51,014 nucleotides of DNA from Lysobacteraceae bacterium (GTDB lineage: Bacteria; Pseudomonadota; Gammaproteobacteria; Xanthomonadales; BQJN01): NCBI GenBank assembly GCA_021604725.1, contig BQJN01000022.1, positions 1 to 51,014 of the forward strand. Direction: 5' to 3'. The notes beneath the pieces were generated by a model that saw only the letters and a program-made list of their open reading frames with translations, was not told the origin of the DNA and did not search any database. Both the position numbers and the translations under genes were made by a program. Below, piece by piece: positions 17,019 to 24,543 of the stretch (positions within the stretch are counted from its first letter, which is position 1; each line of letters opens with the position of its first letter).

Positions 17019-17804
17019 TTATTGTTGAAGACATAAGGCGTGCGAGGCTTGGAACTTCGCATCAACAGGCGTTGCAAAACTTGAAGCTGCGGTGTGAATC
17101 GCGTAGCCGACGCGCCAGTTATTGCGGTCATTGAGCAGCTTGTCCAACAATCTGGCGTAGCTCCTTGAATCTGGCGCGTGGCTTTTGATCAGGCCGTGAA
17201 CAGGCGCACCAGCCAGCGCGATCAGGGCAATCGAGCTCTTAAGCGCGCTGCCGTGCCGCAGCGTTTGCCAGTCGGCTACCTGAGTTTGCTCAAGATCGAT
17301 GGCGAACTCACTGCCCCGTGTCTGAATGCAGTGGCGTTCACCATTGCTCGGCTCAATGCTGAGCACTTGCGTGTCACCTTCGATCTGCACCGGCCGCATG
17401 ACTTCGATAAAGCGCCGCAGGGTCGAATGTCGCCGCTTGCCCAAGGCAGTGAGGCGTTGCAACAGGTCAGTAAAGCCGCCGGCCACGTTCGGCAAACGGT
17501 CTGTGGTCAGATCAATACGTGCATTGTCGATACCACACAGCCGCAACGCGGCCAGCGTATCCTGCAGGTTACTCACCGTGACCCCAAAGCGATTGCTCAA
17601 GACCTCAGGCCGTTTCGGGTCCAAGTGGCTCCACAGGGCGGGTATCCGCCGATCAGGCAGCGCGACACCGCCACGAACGAAGACGATGCCGTGATCGGCC
17701 GGTGCCGGACAGATACGCATGGAGGGTGATCCACCCGGCTGCTCCAACCATATAGGTGCAGCTACGGTGTGTTGATACTCAGTCGCTTGCTTGCTCGCTC
17801 TCAT
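17019..17804 (-). CDS. LpxC-like protein without zinc ligands (pseudoenzyme)
   Basis: This 261-residue protein aligns by eye with LpxC (UDP-3-O-acyl-GlcNAc deacetylase, lipid A synthesis). APADHGIVFVRGG (35-47) matches the first-domain PAxxxGIxFxR; LAALRLCGIDNARID (85-98) matches the segment after the active-site His; and FIEVMRPVQIEGD (132-144) matches the start of domain 2. The active site is gone: EH of TVEHL is Ser-Asn (TVSNL, 76-80), and the HKxLD zinc motif reads HGSAL, so its Asp is lost. About 45 residues of domain 2 are absent. A good GAGGAG before the start and a proper terminator argue for expression rather than decay. It may bind a lipid A precursor or regulate LpxC; that is inference. 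Confidence 0.65.
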   Translation of the reverse strand: MRASKQATEYQHTVAAPIWLEQPGGSPSMRICPAPADHGIVFVRGGVALPDRRIPALWSHLDPKRPEVLSNRFGVTVSNLQDTLAALRLCGIDNARIDLTTDRLPNVAGGFTDLLQRLTALGKRRHSTLRRFIEVMRPVQIEGDTQVLSIEPSNGERHCIQTRGSEFAIDLEQTQVADWQTLRHGSALKSSIALIALAGAPVHGLIKSHAPDSRSYARLLDKLLNDRNNWRVGYAIHTAASSFATPVDAKFQASHALCLQQ

Positions 17805-17807
17805 CAC

Positions 17808-17924
17808 AAGGTCTCCTCGTTGCGATGAGACCAGTTTGCGTCGAGACGAACGACAGCCATTAATCCATTGCGGTCATCGCCATGTCATTTCGTGCCAGGC
17901 GACGAGAAAAGGCGTGCAGGTACC
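17808..17924. other. Leader region upstream of the LpxC-like gene
   Basis: This is the first part of the 366-bp gap between the LpxC-like and asparaginase genes; the rest is repeat copy A and about 90 bp of unassigned sequence (18081-18173). I see no clear promoter boxes and no gene. Longer plus-strand frames crossing the region are antisense to the asparaginase gene. Confidence 0.4.
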
Positions 17925-18080
17925 TAGCGGTCGTCCACGATTAGCCATTCATGGCTAACGCGGACACGAACTTTCAGAAGCGCGGTTATGAAAGTTCTTC
18001 ATTTTCAATGGCTTGAAAATACCGGTCCATCCGTGGACCGGTCGAGCTGGTCCAGAAACGTAAACTGTGGACGCGCTCTA
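17925..18080 (+). repeat. Dispersed multi-hairpin element, full copy A
   Basis: This 156-bp copy has ends TAGCGGTCGTCCAC and GTGGACGCGCTCTA, which are imperfect inverted repeats. Four hairpins follow one another: TTAGCCAT/ATGGCTAA; GAACTTTCA/TGAAAGTTC; ATTTTCAA/TTGAAAAT; and ACCGGTCCA/TGGACCGGT. The 9-mer TACCTAGCG occurs at 17921-17929 and again at 18079-18087, directly flanking the core GTCGTCC...GCGCTC, as a target duplication would. Copies B and C keep no clear flanking duplication. Confidence 0.9.
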
Positions 18081-18173
18081 CCTAGCGCATCATTGCGACC
18101 GCTCGCAACGAAGCTGTTTGCAGGTCGCGATCCGGCAGCGGAACAGGCTTTTGTGGCGATCGACAGGCGAACC

Positions 18174-18659
18174 TTAAGGGACTTCAACAAAGCGGTTTTC
18201 TGCGCGGTTTTTACGCACATGGGCTGGATCCCAAACACGGCCGTTCATGATCACATAAGCACCAGGCGGCAAGGTTTGGACCGCACCCAAAGCACAACCG
18301 ATGTTAAAGACCGCATCGCTACCAACGAAACGTGCTGGATTAAGTGCGCCGGTCAAGACAATGGTCTTGCCAGGAATAGCGGTCAAACGGTTGGCTGTTT
18401 GCACCATGGTATCGGTGCCATGCGTAATGATGATCTTGTCAGCTTCTGCGTCAACGGCTGCCTGATAGATCAAGTCCCGATCAGCATCCGTCAATTCCAA
18501 GGAGTCTTTTCGCATCAATGGCTTGACGTCAAACTCCATGGCCACGTTGAAGCCCTTCAAGATCTCCGCGATCTGTGGATCGCCAATCTGATAGTCAGAT
18601 TCGGCATCAAAATAGACTTTGTCGATGGTGCCACCGGTGGTGATTACGGTCAGTTTCAC
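18174..18659 (-). CDS. Single-domain asparaginase family protein
   Basis: This 161-residue protein consists of only the N-terminal domain of the L-asparaginase fold. Both catalytic threonine motifs are present: TTGGTID (residues 7-13) and THGTDTM. The C-terminal domain of full asparaginases (over 300 residues) is absent. Short proteins of this kind are found in other proteobacteria, so this is probably a stable family and not a broken gene. The start is a GTG with a weak ribosome-binding site. Activity and substrate are unknown; amide hydrolysis is possible only if it oligomerises to complete the site. Confidence 0.8.
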   Translation of the reverse strand: MKLTVITTGGTIDKVYFDAESDYQIGDPQIAEILKGFNVAMEFDVKPLMRKDSLELTDADRDLIYQAAVDAEADKIIITHGTDTMVQTANRLTAIPGKTIVLTGALNPARFVGSDAVFNIGCALGAVQTLPPGAYVIMNGRVWDPAHVRKNRAENRFVEVP

Positions 18660-18829
18660 AGCTGCGCTCGGGTATTGAAGTTCAAGGCGGTGAATCCTGC
18701 CACAATGCAGGGTGCCGGGTACAGCCGCAATTGTCGCCGCTGCCAGTCAATCGGTGGCAACTCTGATTGAGCCGGGCACATCCGTGTGCCCATGCGGTCA
18801 ATCAATAGAACGTGAGAGGCCGACTGGCT

Positions 18830-20074
18830 TCAGTCGCCGAGAGAATCGACAAAGATCTCGTCGATCAGCACTTCCCGAACGTCACCAGACAAGGTAACAA
18901 CGTAAAGCTCGCCATTCGGACCTTCGCCAAAGCCACCCGGTGAGCCGCCGATGGAGCCGGCATTGATATAACTCCAACTAGTGTCAAAGGTGGCCCAGTA
19001 GAGGCGAGAGCTACAACTATCGGAGAAAAAGTAATCGCCATAAATCTGTGGCATCGGCCCGCGATAACGAACCCCACCAATAATGGCGCAATCGCCACTG
19101 CCATGAACCACCTCCATCACCGGCTCAACGAACGGCTCCATATCGGCGCACTCCATTGCGGTTAACGGAGTAAACGGGTTGGCCTGAGTACCGTGACGAC
19201 AGCTCCAACCATAGTTTTCTCCACCTAGAGATGAGGCCGGCTGGAAGTCGATTTCTTCGCGGCCAGCGGGGCTCGGCCCTTGTCCAACATCGCCAATCCA
19301 CAGGTCCCCTGTGTCTCTGTCGAAACTGGCACGAAATGGATTGCGCAAGCCGAAGGCCCAGATTTCCTCACAGGCACCCGACACACCGACAAAGGGGTTG
19401 TCACCGGGAATAGAGTATTCCACTGCCGCCCCGCACGTGCTCGATCCACCTCGCGCCGCCGGTAGCCGCTGTACCACGTTGTCAACATCGATTCTAAGCG
19501 CAGCGCCCAACAGAGTGTCGAGACGCTGACCGTGCGCTCCGCAGCTGTCGTTGCCACCGCCACCATCGCCAAAGAAGATGTACAAATAGCCGTCCGGCCC
19601 AAAGTCGATGGAACCACCATTGTGGTTGCTGCACGGCTGATCTACGAACAGAATCTGCGTTTCACTGGCGGCATCAGCAATGTTTGGATCGGCGGAAACA
19701 TCAAACCTGGAAATAATCGCATCGCCGCTGTTGTTTGAGTAGTGGACAAAAAATTGGCCTTCCCCGGTCATCCCTGGGCTTGAATAATTCGGGTGCAACG
19801 CCATGCCCAGCAACCCTCGCTCACCGCTTCCGCTGGACTGCGAGTCGATGTCCAAAAAGCTGTCCGGCAACAATTGGCCATCCTCAATCACCCTGATTCG
19901 TCCGCGTTGTGTAAAGACCAGCAGTCGTCCATCGGCCGTTGACTCGACACCCAATGCGGCTTCGCCGACGTCTGCAATGTCTCGGAAAAAGAAATCTTGC
20001 CCCTGAGCTACGCTCGAAACGCAAACAACGCCGAGGGCGCAAATTGAGGTCTTTAGTGAAAACACGCGGAACAT
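18830..20074 (-). CDS. Secreted PQQ-dependent sugar dehydrogenase family protein
   Basis: This six-bladed beta-propeller of the soluble aldose sugar dehydrogenase type has about 414 residues. A signal peptide (LKTSICALGVVCVSSVAQGQ) precedes the blade motifs: FTQRGRIRVIEDG, GERGLLGMALHPNY, HNGGSIDFGPDGYLYIFFGDGG, and FGLRNPFRASFDRDTGDLWIGDVGQ. These contain the usual His, Arg and Asp for PQQ and calcium binding. It would oxidise sugars in the periplasm. The ATG at 20074 is adjacent to GAGGAG, which is too close; a GTG at 20065 is spaced 9 nt and may be the real start. The signal peptide is kept either way. No PQQ synthesis genes are nearby. Confidence 0.88.
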   Translation of the reverse strand: MFRVFSLKTSICALGVVCVSSVAQGQDFFFRDIADVGEAALGVESTADGRLLVFTQRGRIRVIEDGQLLPDSFLDIDSQSSGSGERGLLGMALHPNYSSPGMTGEGQFFVHYSNNSGDAIISRFDVSADPNIADAASETQILFVDQPCSNHNGGSIDFGPDGYLYIFFGDGGGGNDSCGAHGQRLDTLLGAALRIDVDNVVQRLPAARGGSSTCGAAVEYSIPGDNPFVGVSGACEEIWAFGLRNPFRASFDRDTGDLWIGDVGQGPSPAGREEIDFQPASSLGGENYGWSCRHGTQANPFTPLTAMECADMEPFVEPVMEVVHGSGDCAIIGGVRYRGPMPQIYGDYFFSDSCSSRLYWATFDTSWSYINAGSIGGSPGGFGEGPNGELYVVTLSGDVREVLIDEIFVDSLGD

Positions 20075-20146
20075 CTCCTCATTTCGGTAAGCGCGTAATG
20101 ATATAAGAGATTGTGTGAAGACAGTGTGATTGGGTACCGTATATTG

Positions 20147-20917
20147 ATGATTGACAAAACGATCGAAATCCGGCGCGTAACGCCGGTACGTGGACTGGAA
20201 TGGCTGGCCAGTGCATTTTCCATGTTCGGCCAAAATGTCGGAACCTGGATCGCGATGGGCCTGGTCTTCATGATCATCACCGCCTTTATCAGCATCGTAC
20301 CAGTGGTGTCCTTGCTTGCCCCGCTGCTAACCACACCTTTGCTCGGCGGTCTGATGATTGCCGCGTGTCGCCAACGACGTGGTGGCCAGGCCAGATTCGA
20401 GCAAATGTTTTCAGGCTTCAGCATCGCAGGCTCGCGGCTGGTCATTCTTGGTTCGCTATACCTGATTGGTTCATTTCTCATCACTTTGATCGTGGTGTTG
20501 CCGACCTTGGCTGCCAGCAATATTGAACTATTGGATCGAGGCCTGGTACCTCAGTTGTCGGAAGATGAAGTCATCACGGTGCTCTGGATATTGATGCTGG
20601 TGCTGGTCGCCCTGGCCCCACTGCTGATGGCGTTCTTCTTTGCTCCGGCGCTGGTCGCTGTTGCACGTGTCGAGCCGCTGACCGCGATGCGCATGAGTTT
20701 TATTGGCTGCTATCGCAATATGACGCCCTTCCTGCTGTACGGCGCAATAGCCTTCCTGATGATGATCGTCGCCGCGTTGCCGTTGATGCTGGGCTACCTG
20801 ATCCTGACTCCAGTGTTGCTGTGTTCCATGTACCTGGCCTTTGAGGATGTATTCGTACCACTGTCCGAGCCCGATGAAACCGACTCAGGCCAGGCAATAA
20901 CACCCAAGGAAGAATGA
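20147..20917 (+). CDS. BPSS1780-like integral membrane protein
   Basis: This 256-residue membrane protein has five to six hydrophobic segments. It begins IEIRRVTPVRGLEWLASAFSMF, then GTWIAMGLVFMIIT, and includes LLTTPLLGGLMIAACRQ and FFAPALVAVARVEPLTAMRMSF, a layout I associate with the BPSS1780 (COG5473) family of unknown function. I chose ATG 20147 because the family start lies near the VTPxxGxxWL segment; the frame extends to 20111. It is followed by the cyclic-nucleotide/rhodanese gene after 62 bp. Confidence 0.75.
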   Translation: MIDKTIEIRRVTPVRGLEWLASAFSMFGQNVGTWIAMGLVFMIITAFISIVPVVSLLAPLLTTPLLGGLMIAACRQRRGGQARFEQMFSGFSIAGSRLVILGSLYLIGSFLITLIVVLPTLAASNIELLDRGLVPQLSEDEVITVLWILMLVLVALAPLLMAFFFAPALVAVARVEPLTAMRMSFIGCYRNMTPFLLYGAIAFLMMIVAALPLMLGYLILTPVLLCSMYLAFEDVFVPLSEPDETDSGQAITPKEE

Positions 20918-20979
20918 AAGCTGCGGGCATAGCAAGCTAACAACTTTCATTGTTGGCTTCCTGTCATTACACTGCATGC

Positions 20980-22026
20980 ATGGAACTAAAGCCTTCGGAC
21001 CTTCGTAAGTTCTTCGCGTTTGAATCAATCAACGACGCCATCATTCGCCAATTGGCGGATGAAACAGAAAGCAAGGAGCTGGCCGCCGGCGATCAGTTGT
21101 TTGCTGCTGGCGATGCGGGAAACGATTCTTACTTCCTGTTAAGCGGTTCAATTCAGGGTGCCTATCCTGATGGTCGAGAGAAGAAGATTTCTGGCGACAC
21201 CACCCAGGCCCGTTATGCCATCGGCGATTTATCCCCGCGTCGTTTCACCGCCAAGGTCACTAGCCGCAAAGCCGTCGTTGTTCGTATCAACCGCAGTTAC
21301 CTGGAAAAGGTGCTTTCCTTCGATCAGTTGGCGCGCAGCGGTCGCATCGGCCTGTTCGATGGCAGTCGCGACGCGGCACGTTGGATACTGCGCATGCTCA
21401 AGAGCCGGACCTTCCAATCGCTTCCCGCCGGCAACTTCGAACGACTCCTGGAAAGGTTGGAACCGGTTGACGTCATGTCAGGCGAGGTGATTATTCGCGA
21501 AGGCGATGCCGGTGACTATTTCTACGTGATTAAATCCGGATCTGCCGCGGTGTCGCAAATGAAGGGCGACGGCGAAGCGACCATCGCCTATCTGGTGCGC
21601 GGCGACTCGTTTGGCGAGGACGCTTTGATCTCGAACGATGTCCGCAACGCCACCATCACCATGAAGAAAAACGGTAGCCTGTTGCGTCTTGCCAAGAAAG
21701 ACTTTGCCGAATTGCTGAAGTCGCCCATGGTGCGCTGGCTTTCGCCAGGCCAGGCATCAATCAAGGTACGCACTGGCGCACAGTTGGTCGACGTAAGGTT
21801 GAATGAAGAATACGAGCAGCAATGCATTCGAAGCGCGCTGAACATTCCCTTGTATCAGTTAAGAGACCGGCTGGACGAACTGGACAAGTCGAAGACCTGC
21901 GTTCTGTATTGCAACACCGGTGAGCGCAGTGCCTCGGCGGCTTTTGTGTTGTCGAACAACGGCTTCAGTGACGTTTACGCGCTGTCTGGCGGCCTGTCCG
22001 CAATGCTGCGTACACTCTCGAAGTAA
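20980..22026 (+). CDS. Two cyclic-nucleotide-binding domains fused to a rhodanese
   Basis: The protein has 348 residues. Two cNMP-binding-like beta-barrels come first (about 10-115 and 135-250). The second is the better one, with IIREGDAGDYFYVIKSGSAAV and RGDSFGEDALISNDVRNATI, close to the phosphate-binding cassette. A rhodanese domain follows (about 260-348) with Cys311 in the loop CNTGERS and the ending YALSGGLSAM. No DNA-binding helix-turn-helix is seen, so this is not a CRP-type regulator. Sulfur transfer or a redox switch controlled by a nucleotide is inferred. Confidence 0.88.
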   Translation: MELKPSDLRKFFAFESINDAIIRQLADETESKELAAGDQLFAAGDAGNDSYFLLSGSIQGAYPDGREKKISGDTTQARYAIGDLSPRRFTAKVTSRKAVVVRINRSYLEKVLSFDQLARSGRIGLFDGSRDAARWILRMLKSRTFQSLPAGNFERLLERLEPVDVMSGEVIIREGDAGDYFYVIKSGSAAVSQMKGDGEATIAYLVRGDSFGEDALISNDVRNATITMKKNGSLLRLAKKDFAELLKSPMVRWLSPGQASIKVRTGAQLVDVRLNEEYEQQCIRSALNIPLYQLRDRLDELDKSKTCVLYCNTGERSASAAFVLSNNGFSDVYALSGGLSAMLRTLSK

Positions 22027-22037
22027 GCGTACCAACC

Positions 22038-22649
22038 CTACAACCAACCTTTTTGCCTGGCCAGGCGCGCCGCTTCGATGCGGTTGCTTGCATTCATCTT
22101 GCCAATGGCCTCAGACAAGTAGTTGCGTACTGTCCCCTCACTTAAATGGCATTGCCTGGCGATCTCGGCCGTAGACTGGCCCTCACCGGCCAGGCGCAAA
22201 ACCTGGCGTTCACGATCGGTCAGCGGGTCAGCCTCACTCCAGGCTGCCATCGCCAACTCCGGATCGATGGCTCTTTGTCCACGATGAACCTTGCGAATGG
22301 CCTGCGCCAACTGCTCCGACGGAGCATCTTTGAGCAGATACCCGGTAACTGAACACTCCAAGGCGCGCCGCAAATAGCCTGGTCGAGCAAAGGTGGTCAC
22401 GATCGCCACCCGCGTCTGTGGCGCCTGGTTTGCCACTTTTTGCGCCAGCTCCAGACCACTGAGGCGCGGCATTTCGATGTCGGTCAACAACACGTCGGGA
22501 GCCAGGTCCATCACCATCTGCAAGGCATCCTCACCGTTGGTGGCCTGGCCGACCACTTGCATATCCAGCTCGAGATCGAGCAACGCCGCCAGTGCGCCGA
22601 GCACCATGGATTGATCCTCAGCAAGGACGATTTTAATCACCGTTGACAT
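22038..22649 (-). CDS. LuxR-family response regulator (DesR-like)
   Basis: This 203-residue response regulator has a receiver domain with the acidic pocket AEDQ, phospho-acceptor Asp in LLTDIEMPRLSGLE and Lys in YLLKDA. A NarL/LuxR helix-turn-helix follows at about 140-200 (LTDRERQVLRLAGEGQSTAEIARQ, then LSEGTVRNYLS). AGGAG lies 5 nt before the ATG. Its start overlaps the kinase gene by 13 bp, so the pair is coupled. The upstream ABC exporter genes are its likely targets, as for DesR-like systems. Confidence 0.92.
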   Translation of the reverse strand: MSTVIKIVLAEDQSMVLGALAALLDLELDMQVVGQATNGEDALQMVMDLAPDVLLTDIEMPRLSGLELAQKVANQAPQTRVAIVTTFARPGYLRRALECSVTGYLLKDAPSEQLAQAIRKVHRGQRAIDPELAMAAWSEADPLTDRERQVLRLAGEGQSTAEIARQCHLSEGTVRNYLSEAIGKMNASNRIEAARLARQKGWL

Positions 22650-23755
22650 TGGTGCTCCTGAACACGCGGCATGGTGACTTGCAAGGCAAGCCCACCACTG
22701 GAACTTCGATCAATAGCCACGCGGCCGCCTACCGCCTCAATTCGTTCTCGCATGCCGCTTAAGCCGGCCCCCTCGACAACATTAACCGCCTTGCCATCAT
22801 CGGCCACTGTCATTGTCACCTCATTTGCACCATTTGTGATGGTGACGTCGCAACGTGACGCCCCGGCATGTTTGACCACATTCATCAACGCCTCACGCAA
22901 GGCCAACGCCAATGCATTCATCCCTTTGTCGTCCAGCGCAATATCCTCCATGGCCACATGTAACTGACAACCTACCGCCTCCAAGGCCGGACGCACATGT
23001 TCAATCTCATCGCCACAGCCCGAGGAGCGAAAGCCAACGATGGCGGTACGCACCTGACTCAAGGCATCACGGGTCACCTTTTCCAATTCTCGCAGGTGGA
23101 CACGCGCCTGGTCTGTGGCCCCACGATCCAGTAGTTTCCCGCTCAGTTCGGACTTGATCGCGATCACCGATAGCGTGTGCCCCAGCAGGTCATGCAGATC
23201 TCGACTGATGCGTTCGCGCTCGGCCAAGGTCGCCAGGCGGCGTACCTCATCCCGAGATTGCTTTAGCTCGGCGGTGCGCTGCATATAGCGATGCGCCAGA
23301 ATGTTGCCCAGGCCCACCACTACGGCGATGATCGTGGTAATTACCGCCGATTGCCAATTAACGACCAGCCAGGTTTCCAGTGCCGCGATAATGACGATCA
23401 GCGTCAGTGCAGGGAGAGGCCTGATACCGGCGAAGGCGATGAATGATGCGGCGTAAATGAAAAACACCATTGCACCGCTGGTAAACGGAAGCGTCACCAT
23501 CCCCAACAGCAGGATGCCGCCCACCCACGGTAACGCCGCTCGTCCATCGGAAGAGAATGCTTTGAAATACAGCGGCAGAAAGACCAGCGTGGAAATGATG
23601 GTCCCCCAGATCATCGACGACGAGATGCGACTGTTGAAGATCAGAGGCAGGTACAGAAACAACAAATACACCAGCCAGACCAGGGGCATTGGCCCCAGGT
23701 CTTGATAGCGAGGCACCCAACGCCGCCAGCCAGTCAATACAGATTCAGTAGTCAT
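22637..23755 (-). CDS. DesK-like sensor histidine kinase (HPK7 class)
   Basis: This 372-residue inner-membrane kinase has about five to six N-terminal transmembrane helices (residues 20-150), then a coiled linker. The HisKA_3 box is RISRDLHDLLGHTLSVIAIKSEL, with the phospho-accepting His. The HATPase domain shows ALREALMNVVKHAGASRCDV (N box) and ADDGKAVNVVEGAGLSGMRERIEAVGG (G boxes). DesK-type sensors respond to membrane state. Gene order is ABC ATPase, permease, kinase, regulator, so it probably controls this exporter. Confidence 0.93.
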   Translation of the reverse strand: MTTESVLTGWRRWVPRYQDLGPMPLVWLVYLLFLYLPLIFNSRISSSMIWGTIISTLVFLPLYFKAFSSDGRAALPWVGGILLLGMVTLPFTSGAMVFFIYAASFIAFAGIRPLPALTLIVIIAALETWLVVNWQSAVITTIIAVVVGLGNILAHRYMQRTAELKQSRDEVRRLATLAERERISRDLHDLLGHTLSVIAIKSELSGKLLDRGATDQARVHLRELEKVTRDALSQVRTAIVGFRSSGCGDEIEHVRPALEAVGCQLHVAMEDIALDDKGMNALALALREALMNVVKHAGASRCDVTITNGANEVTMTVADDGKAVNVVEGAGLSGMRERIEAVGGRVAIDRSSSGGLALQVTMPRVQEHQCQR

Positions 23756-23769
23756 CGCTTGCGACTGTA

Positions 23770-24543
23770 TCAGGCTCCCCGTGCGGCTGCATCACGACGA
23801 TAACCGCGCGCGGCCAGCAACAAAAACACCGCCGTATACGCCAGCAGTACCAATATGTGCTCCAGCACAGCACCGCTGGTGTTCATGCCTATTGGTGTCA
23901 AGGCCAACTGCACCAGGTGATACGGCGGCAGGCATTTGCCAAACACTTGCAGGCCAGCCGGAAACAACTGCATCGGCCACCACAAGCCAGATAGCACTGA
24001 CATCGGCAAGTAGATCAGATTGACGATGGCAACCGCCGCCTGCGATCGTGCCCAATAGCCCACCATCAGGCCCATGGCACAAAACGGGATGACCCCAAGC
24101 ACCAGAATGAAGAACAAACTCACCCACTGCATGGGCTGCATTCGAATGTCAGCGAACACGGCACCTAGTGTGAACAACATCAACGCCACCACGGCTGCAA
24201 AGGTCAAGCTCATGAAGACCCGAGCTGCAAAGTGGATGGTGATAGGCATGGGAGAGGCCATCTTCAGCAGTAGCCAGCCGGCATTGCGTTCATTGGCCAC
24301 AGCAACGCCGAAGCCAAACAGCGCAGGCCCAATGACGCCAAACACACCGTAACCGGCCAACAGGTAACTGGCCATATCAAAACTGCCCTTGCCCATTGGC
24401 ATCACTACGGCGAACAGAAGATAGAAGGCTGCCGGGAACAGCAGCGTTGGCAACAGGAAGCCGGGCATGCGCAGCGTTCTGAGCAGTTCGAATCGGGATT
24501 CAACCGCCAGTACGGACATCGATTGGGTTATTGCATTACTCAT
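23770..24543 (-). CDS. ABC-2 type transporter permease
   Basis: This 257-residue integral membrane protein has six hydrophobic segments typical of ABC-2 exporters. Landmarks are LRMPGFLLPTLLFPAAFYLLFAVVMPMG in the first helix and the C-terminal YLPMSVLSGLWWPMQLFPAGLQ. It starts inside the stop codon of the ATPase gene (ATGA overlap), so the two make one exporter. The substrate is unknown; lipid or drug export is usual for partners of DesK/DesR. Confidence 0.93.
   Translation of the reverse strand: MSNAITQSMSVLAVESRFELLRTLRMPGFLLPTLLFPAAFYLLFAVVMPMGKGSFDMASYLLAGYGVFGVIGPALFGFGVAVANERNAGWLLLKMASPMPITIHFAARVFMSLTFAAVVALMLFTLGAVFADIRMQPMQWVSLFFILVLGVIPFCAMGLMVGYWARSQAAVAIVNLIYLPMSVLSGLWWPMQLFPAGLQVFGKCLPPYHLVQLALTPIGMNTSGAVLEHILVLLAYTAVFLLLAARGYRRDAAARGA

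Noticed and set aside
18174..18659. Asparaginase as a recent pseudogene
   Set aside because: The frame ends cleanly and I see no continuation of the C-terminal domain downstream in any frame; short versions exist as a family.
17988..18770. Plus-strand open frame of 260 codons
   Set aside because: It runs through repeat copy A and antisense to the asparaginase gene. The asparaginase frame has both catalytic motifs; this one has none.
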